DNA from: Clostridium sp. UBA5530
GTDB lineage: Bacteria; Bacillota; Clostridia; Clostridiales; Clostridiaceae
DNA length: 8,980 bases
Direction of reading: 5' to 3'
Assembly: GCA_002423705.1 (NCBI GenBank)
Contig: DINW01000086.1
Span: 5,638 to 14,617, forward strand
Shown in pieces: positions 6,197 to 8,980 of this stretch. Position 1 is the first letter of the stretch; each line of letters starts with the position of its first letter. The notes beneath the pieces were generated by a model. That model was not told the DNA's origin. It ran no database searches and was given only the letters and a program-made list of their open reading frames with translations. Position numbers and translations under genes: made by a program.

Positions 6197-7522
6197 ATGA
6201 GTGAAGAGGAGATAATGAATTTAACCAAGGAACTTAATATAAATGAGGAAGAGTTTGAAAACATTGAAGTAGAAAATTTTAGTCAGCTGGAAATAAAGAA
6301 AATGAAAAAAAGGATTAGAAAAAATATCAACATTAATCCACTAAGAAAAAAAGTCATGGTTGCAGCTGTTATTAGTATTATAGTTGTTGGTTCAACTTTG
6401 TTTTTATATAAACCTGCTTTGGCAGAGAATATAGGAGTTTTTCAGACCTTATATGAGAAATTAGGATATTACAAAGAATATAAAGATTATTCTCAATTTA
6501 TAGGAGAAAGAATAGAAAATAAAGGCTATGAATTTGTTATAGATAATCTCTTAATCACTAAAAATAAGGCTTTAGTGGCTATAAAAATATCATCTCCAAA
6601 ATCTTTTAATAGAGAAAACAAAGAGAAATCTTTAGTGGAAACCATTAATTGTACCATGAAGTTTGAAAATGAAAGTGGAAGGTCAGGGGCTATAGATAAA
6701 GAGATATACTATATTGATAATAATAATGTTATTGTAATTTTAAAATATGATATAGATGGAGAAGGTTTTAAGCCCGTTGGTAATCTCAATATAAATATAT
6801 TTTCTACAGCTGAGGATTGTTTAGACATAGGAGCAGATTTCAATTGTAAAATAAATTTTCGTGAGGCTTTTAAGAAAAACTTAATTATAAATGTAAATAA
6901 AAAAATAAAAGTAGAAGATGAAGAGATTAAAATAGGCAAGATAGAGGCATCCCCATTAGGCACAAGAATAATCTTTGGACCAAGTGAAAAAGTGGATTAT
7001 GATAATATTAAAATACAGGTAGATGATAAAATATATAGATCATATCACAGCTCTAGAGACTATGATAAAAATACGGTTTTCATTGAAAGTTTAACTTATG
7101 AAGAATTGAAGAATGCCAAAATCATAAAAATAATTTCAATATGTAAGGAAAATATGGAAAAAGAAAATGATGATAATGTTTCACAAGAAAATAAAGATAT
7201 GGTGTTGTCCAATAGAACAGTATTACCCATAAAAACTGAATTTTTAAGTGGAGTTCCAGGAGAAATTTATAAATTTGATGAAAAGGACGGAAAGATAAGA
7301 GCTTACTATGATTGTGGAAAAAATACATTAGCAGAACTAAGTGAAATGAGTATAAAAGGAAAAAATCATATTGATTTCATGGAACCTATCATGGGAAAGG
7401 ATGAAAACAGAGAAAATGGATATTATATAGAAATGAAATCCGATGGTAGTAAAGAATATACCTTAGGCAGATATAGAACACAATGTAAGTACAAAGTGGA
7501 GTCCATGGTAATTATTAGATAG
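6197..7522 (+). CDS. Membrane-anchored anti-sigma factor, DUF4179-type
   Basis: This 441-residue protein has an acidic then strongly basic cytoplasmic N-terminus of about 52 residues, one membrane helix at about 53-71, and an extracytoplasmic domain of about 370 residues. The sequence just after the helix, KPALAENIGVFQTLYEKLGYYKEYKDYSQFIGERI, matches the start of DUF4179 domains found next to clostridial ECF sigma factors; the remainder resembles the beta-rich partner domain but I cannot assign it firmly. Its likely role is to hold the upstream sigma factor at the membrane and release it on an envelope signal. No H-x3-C-x2-C zinc motif is present in the N-terminus. ALA-EN after the helix resembles a signal-peptidase site. 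The ATG at 6197 is chosen with AGGGAGG (6181-6187) 9 nt upstream; the earlier in-frame codon at 6101 lies within the sigma gene. Confidence 0.85.
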   Translation: MSEEEIMNLTKELNINEEEFENIEVENFSQLEIKKMKKRIRKNININPLRKKVMVAAVISIIVVGSTLFLYKPALAENIGVFQTLYEKLGYYKEYKDYSQFIGERIENKGYEFVIDNLLITKNKALVAIKISSPKSFNRENKEKSLVETINCTMKFENESGRSGAIDKEIYYIDNNNVIVILKYDIDGEGFKPVGNLNINIFSTAEDCLDIGADFNCKINFREAFKKNLIINVNKKIKVEDEEIKIGKIEASPLGTRIIFGPSEKVDYDNIKIQVDDKIYRSYHSSRDYDKNTVFIESLTYEELKNAKIIKIISICKENMEKENDDNVSQENKDMVLSNRTVLPIKTEFLSGVPGEIYKFDEKDGKIRAYYDCGKNTLAELSEMSIKGKNHIDFMEPIMGKDENRENGYYIEMKSDGSKEYTLGRYRTQCKYKVESMVIIR

Positions 7523-7530
7523 TTTAAATA

Positions 7531-7579
7531 AAACAAGGTGCTGAATAGCTCCCAAAGGAGCTTTTTCAACACCTTGTTT
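7531..7579. terminator. Bidirectional terminator between anti-sigma and CarD-like genes
   Basis: A long interrupted hairpin: 7531-7540 pairs with 7570-7579, 7542-7545 with 7565-7568, and AGCTCC (7547-7552) with GGAGCT (7557-7562) around a CAAA loop. It lies 9 nt after the anti-sigma stop and 5 nt after the convergent CarD-like stop. Flanking A/T runs supply a U-rich tail on the - strand; the + strand tail is weaker. Confidence 0.75.
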
Positions 7580-7584
7580 AGTAT

Positions 7585-8082
7585 TTATTGAATAGAAGAA
7601 ATAGACTCATTCAATATGTTGGTAGCCTTTGTGGCAGGGATGTCTTTTACTAATCTTATCTCGTCGATTAAAAAAGATTTGGTGTTATTCAACATCTGTT
7701 TTTCACTGGAATTTAAACTATGTTCCTTGTTGATTTCTGTAAGATTGCAAAGAACTTCAATATAATCCTTTAAAGTGCCTGAATTAAATTTAACTGAATT
7801 TTTAACCATTCTTTCCTTTAAAGAGCATCCATATAGGTCATTCAAATCCCCGGCAAATTCATGAATATTTTCTAAAACATCATCTAGGGTTGAAGAATCA
7901 CTTAATAATCTTATATTTGCAGATTCTAAACGGCTACTAGGAAGCATAATTTCTAGACTGTTATCTATAAATTTTATTTTATAATAAGTCTGCAATTCAC
8001 CACAGAACTCTTGTTTCTCCATGGAATCAATGATGCCTATACCTTGTCTTGGATAGACAACTTTATCGCCAATACTAAACAA
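7585..8082 (-). CDS. CarD-family transcriptional regulator
   Basis: This 165-residue soluble protein has an N-terminal RNA polymerase-interacting domain of the CarD/TRCF type (MFSIGDKVVYPRQGIGIIDSMEKQEFCGELQTYYKIKF, residues 1-40, continuing to about 60) and a helical C-terminal region of about 100 residues. CarD/CdnL proteins bind the RNA polymerase beta subunit and affect open-complex stability at promoters. Clostridial relatives typically begin MF-x-IGDK-x-VYP, which favours the TTG at 8082; GGAGG (8092-8096) lies about 9 nt upstream. The GTG at 8091 overlaps that ribosome binding site and is unlikely. It is expressed alone from tandem sigma-A-like promoters. Its position between a sigma factor operon and an exporter does not by itself show a functional link. 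Confidence 0.87.
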   Translation of the reverse strand: MFSIGDKVVYPRQGIGIIDSMEKQEFCGELQTYYKIKFIDNSLEIMLPSSRLESANIRLLSDSSTLDDVLENIHEFAGDLNDLYGCSLKERMVKNSVKFNSGTLKDYIEVLCNLTEINKEHSLNSSEKQMLNNTKSFLIDEIRLVKDIPATKATNILNESISSIQ

Positions 8083-8113
8083 ATAAATCACCTCCGTAAA
8101 TACTTACACTATA

Positions 8114-8142
8114 AGTATAACACTAAAATGAGAAATAGTAAA
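8114..8142 (-). promoter_or_regulatory. Possible downstream promoter (P2) of the CarD-like gene
   Basis: On the - strand, TTTACT (8142-8137), a 17-nt spacer and TATACT (8119-8114) form a second sigma-A-like promoter just downstream of the P1 -10 box. Its start would leave a leader of about 25 nt with the ribosome binding site. Confidence 0.4.
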
Positions 8143-8148
8143 ATTTTT

Positions 8149-8177
8149 ATTCTATCACAATAATAAAACGCTGTCAA
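8149..8177 (-). promoter_or_regulatory. Upstream sigma-A promoter (P1) of the CarD-like gene
   Basis: On the - strand, a perfect TTGACA (8177-8172) is followed after 17 nt by TAGAAT (8154-8149). This is the best match to the sigma-A consensus in the window. The leader would be about 60 nt. Confidence 0.75.
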
Positions 8178-8222
8178 GAATATAATGTAGCAATATTTAA
8201 TACAATATTTTATCATGGTTTT

Positions 8223-8250
8223 TTCACTACATTTCATCTAGTGGTATAAT
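8223..8250 (+). promoter_or_regulatory. Promoter of the ABC exporter gene with embedded dyad
   Basis: TTCACT (8223-8228), a 16-nt spacer and a perfect TATAAT (8245-8250) give a good promoter about 30 nt before the start codon. CACTA (8225-8229) and TAGTG (8239-8243) form an inverted repeat spanning the -35 end and the spacer, with inner AT/AT also symmetric (8231-8232 with 8236-8237). This is a plausible repressor site; no regulator gene is adjacent within the window. Confidence 0.6.
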
Positions 8251-8281
8251 TTACATATAGCAAATAAAAAGGAGATTAGAT

Positions 8282-8980
8282 ATGGACTTTTTAAAAAAAT
8301 ACATAAAAAAATATTGGATTCCCTTCATTATAGCTATAGTATTTCTTATCATTGAGGCTGCTTGTGATCTTTTACAACCTGCTATATTGGCTGACATGGT
8401 TGATAACGGGGTGGCTAATAGAGACTTAGATTATGTTCTCAAGATGGGAATTGTTATGGTGGCAATAGTTATTCTAGGAGCCATATGTGCTATAGGCAGA
8501 AACATAATATCAGGCAATGTTTCTCAAAGTTTTGGTTCAGATTTAAGGCTAGATTTGTATAAAAAAATACAGAATTTTTCCTTTGAAAATATAAATGACT
8601 TTGACAGGTCATCATTAATAACAAGGCTTACTAATGATGTAACACAACTTCAAAATTTTATTAATGGATTAATGAGAATCTTTGTAAAAGCACCTATACT
8701 TTGTATAGGCAGTATAGTCATGGCGGCAAGACTTAACATGAAAATGGCATGGATTCTTATTATAATAGTTCCAATAGTATTCTTTATAATATACATAAAC
8801 ATGACAGTAGGGTTCCCTTTATTTAGGAAGGTACAAGACGCTATGGATAAGGTAAATGGAATGATGAGAGAATATCTTGCAGGAGTAAGGGTTGTAAAAG
8901 CCTTTAATAGATTTAAATACGAAAAAGATAAATTTGAAAAAGGTAACAAAGAATTAGAGCAAGTATCAATAAAAACCAAT
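8282..8980 (+). CDS. ABC exporter half-transporter, N-terminal part (3' end outside window)
   Basis: The frame is open from ATG 8282 to the last base, giving 233 residues without a stop. They form the transmembrane domain of a type IV ABC exporter: helices at about 12-34, 54-75 and a pair between about 130 and 175, with the conserved FDRSSLITRLTNDVTQLQ (about 113-130) and REYLAGVRVVKAFNR (about 199-213). The nucleotide-binding domain would follow beyond the window. Close relatives are multidrug or peptide exporters that usually act as heterodimers with a second half-transporter encoded next to them. AAAAAGGAGA (8266-8275) lies about 6 nt before the ATG and supports the start. It is divergent from the CarD-like gene. 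The substrate cannot be told from this part. Confidence 0.92.
   Translation, partial: MDFLKKYIKKYWIPFIIAIVFLIIEAACDLLQPAILADMVDNGVANRDLDYVLKMGIVMVAIVILGAICAIGRNIISGNVSQSFGSDLRLDLYKKIQNFSFENINDFDRSSLITRLTNDVTQLQNFINGLMRIFVKAPILCIGSIVMAARLNMKMAWILIIIVPIVFFIIYINMTVGFPLFRKVQDAMDKVNGMMREYLAGVRVVKAFNRFKYEKDKFEKGNKELEQVSIKTN

Noticed and set aside
8083..8091. GTG start giving a CarD-like protein 3 residues longer
   Set aside because: The GTG overlaps the GGAGGTG ribosome binding site; TTG 8082 has proper spacing and gives the family-typical MFxIGDK start.
8191..8210. Direct repeat of CAATATTT (8191-8198 and 8203-8210) as an operator
   Set aside because: Both copies are pure AT-rich octamers in an AT-rich spacer with no other support, so chance is the simplest explanation.
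1..8980. Mobile element, prophage, CRISPR array or toxin cluster
   Set aside because: No transposase, integrase, terminal repeats, spaced direct repeats or toxin-like genes were seen; gene content and composition are uniform.

Overview
The window looks like ordinary chromosomal DNA from a low-GC Firmicute, most likely a Clostridium of the sensu stricto group. Codons are strongly A/T-ending, ribosome binding sites are strong AGGAGG types, and the protein families are typical of motile clostridia. I see no phage, insertion sequence, CRISPR array, tRNA or rRNA. Two genes run off the ends: a YibE/F membrane protein on the left and an ABC exporter subunit on the right.

Left part (1-1743, + strand). 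The end of a YibE/F gene is followed by a promoter, a class I tetrahydrofolate (THF) riboswitch, and folT, the substrate-binding S component of a folate ECF transporter. An 8-bp sequestering stem covers the folT ribosome binding site. An alternative hairpin that competes with riboswitch stem P1 suggests how folate could switch translation off. Downstream of folT lies a densely structured non-coding element (1561-1692), then a terminator shared with the convergent chemoreceptor gene.

Middle part (1744-5570). A chemoreceptor (- strand) and an alanine/glycine:cation symporter (+ strand) are divergently transcribed. The receptor carries every residue of the universal amino-acid-binding dCache motif at the expected spacing, and it has a flagellar sigma-D-like promoter. 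The pair therefore looks like an amino-acid sensing and uptake module. The symporter leader holds a second, partial copy of the 5' hairpin of the 1561-1692 element.

Right part (5571-8980). An ECF sigma factor with a TTG start is followed after 1 nt by a membrane-anchored DUF4179-type anti-sigma factor. Convergent to these, past a shared hairpin terminator, is a CarD-family RNA polymerase-binding regulator with two good sigma-A promoters. Divergent from it is an ABC exporter half-transporter whose promoter contains an operator-like dyad between -35 and -10.

I do not see a clearly new multi-gene system. The strongest leads are the repeated structured element, the proposed riboswitch expression platform, and the sensor/transporter pairing.
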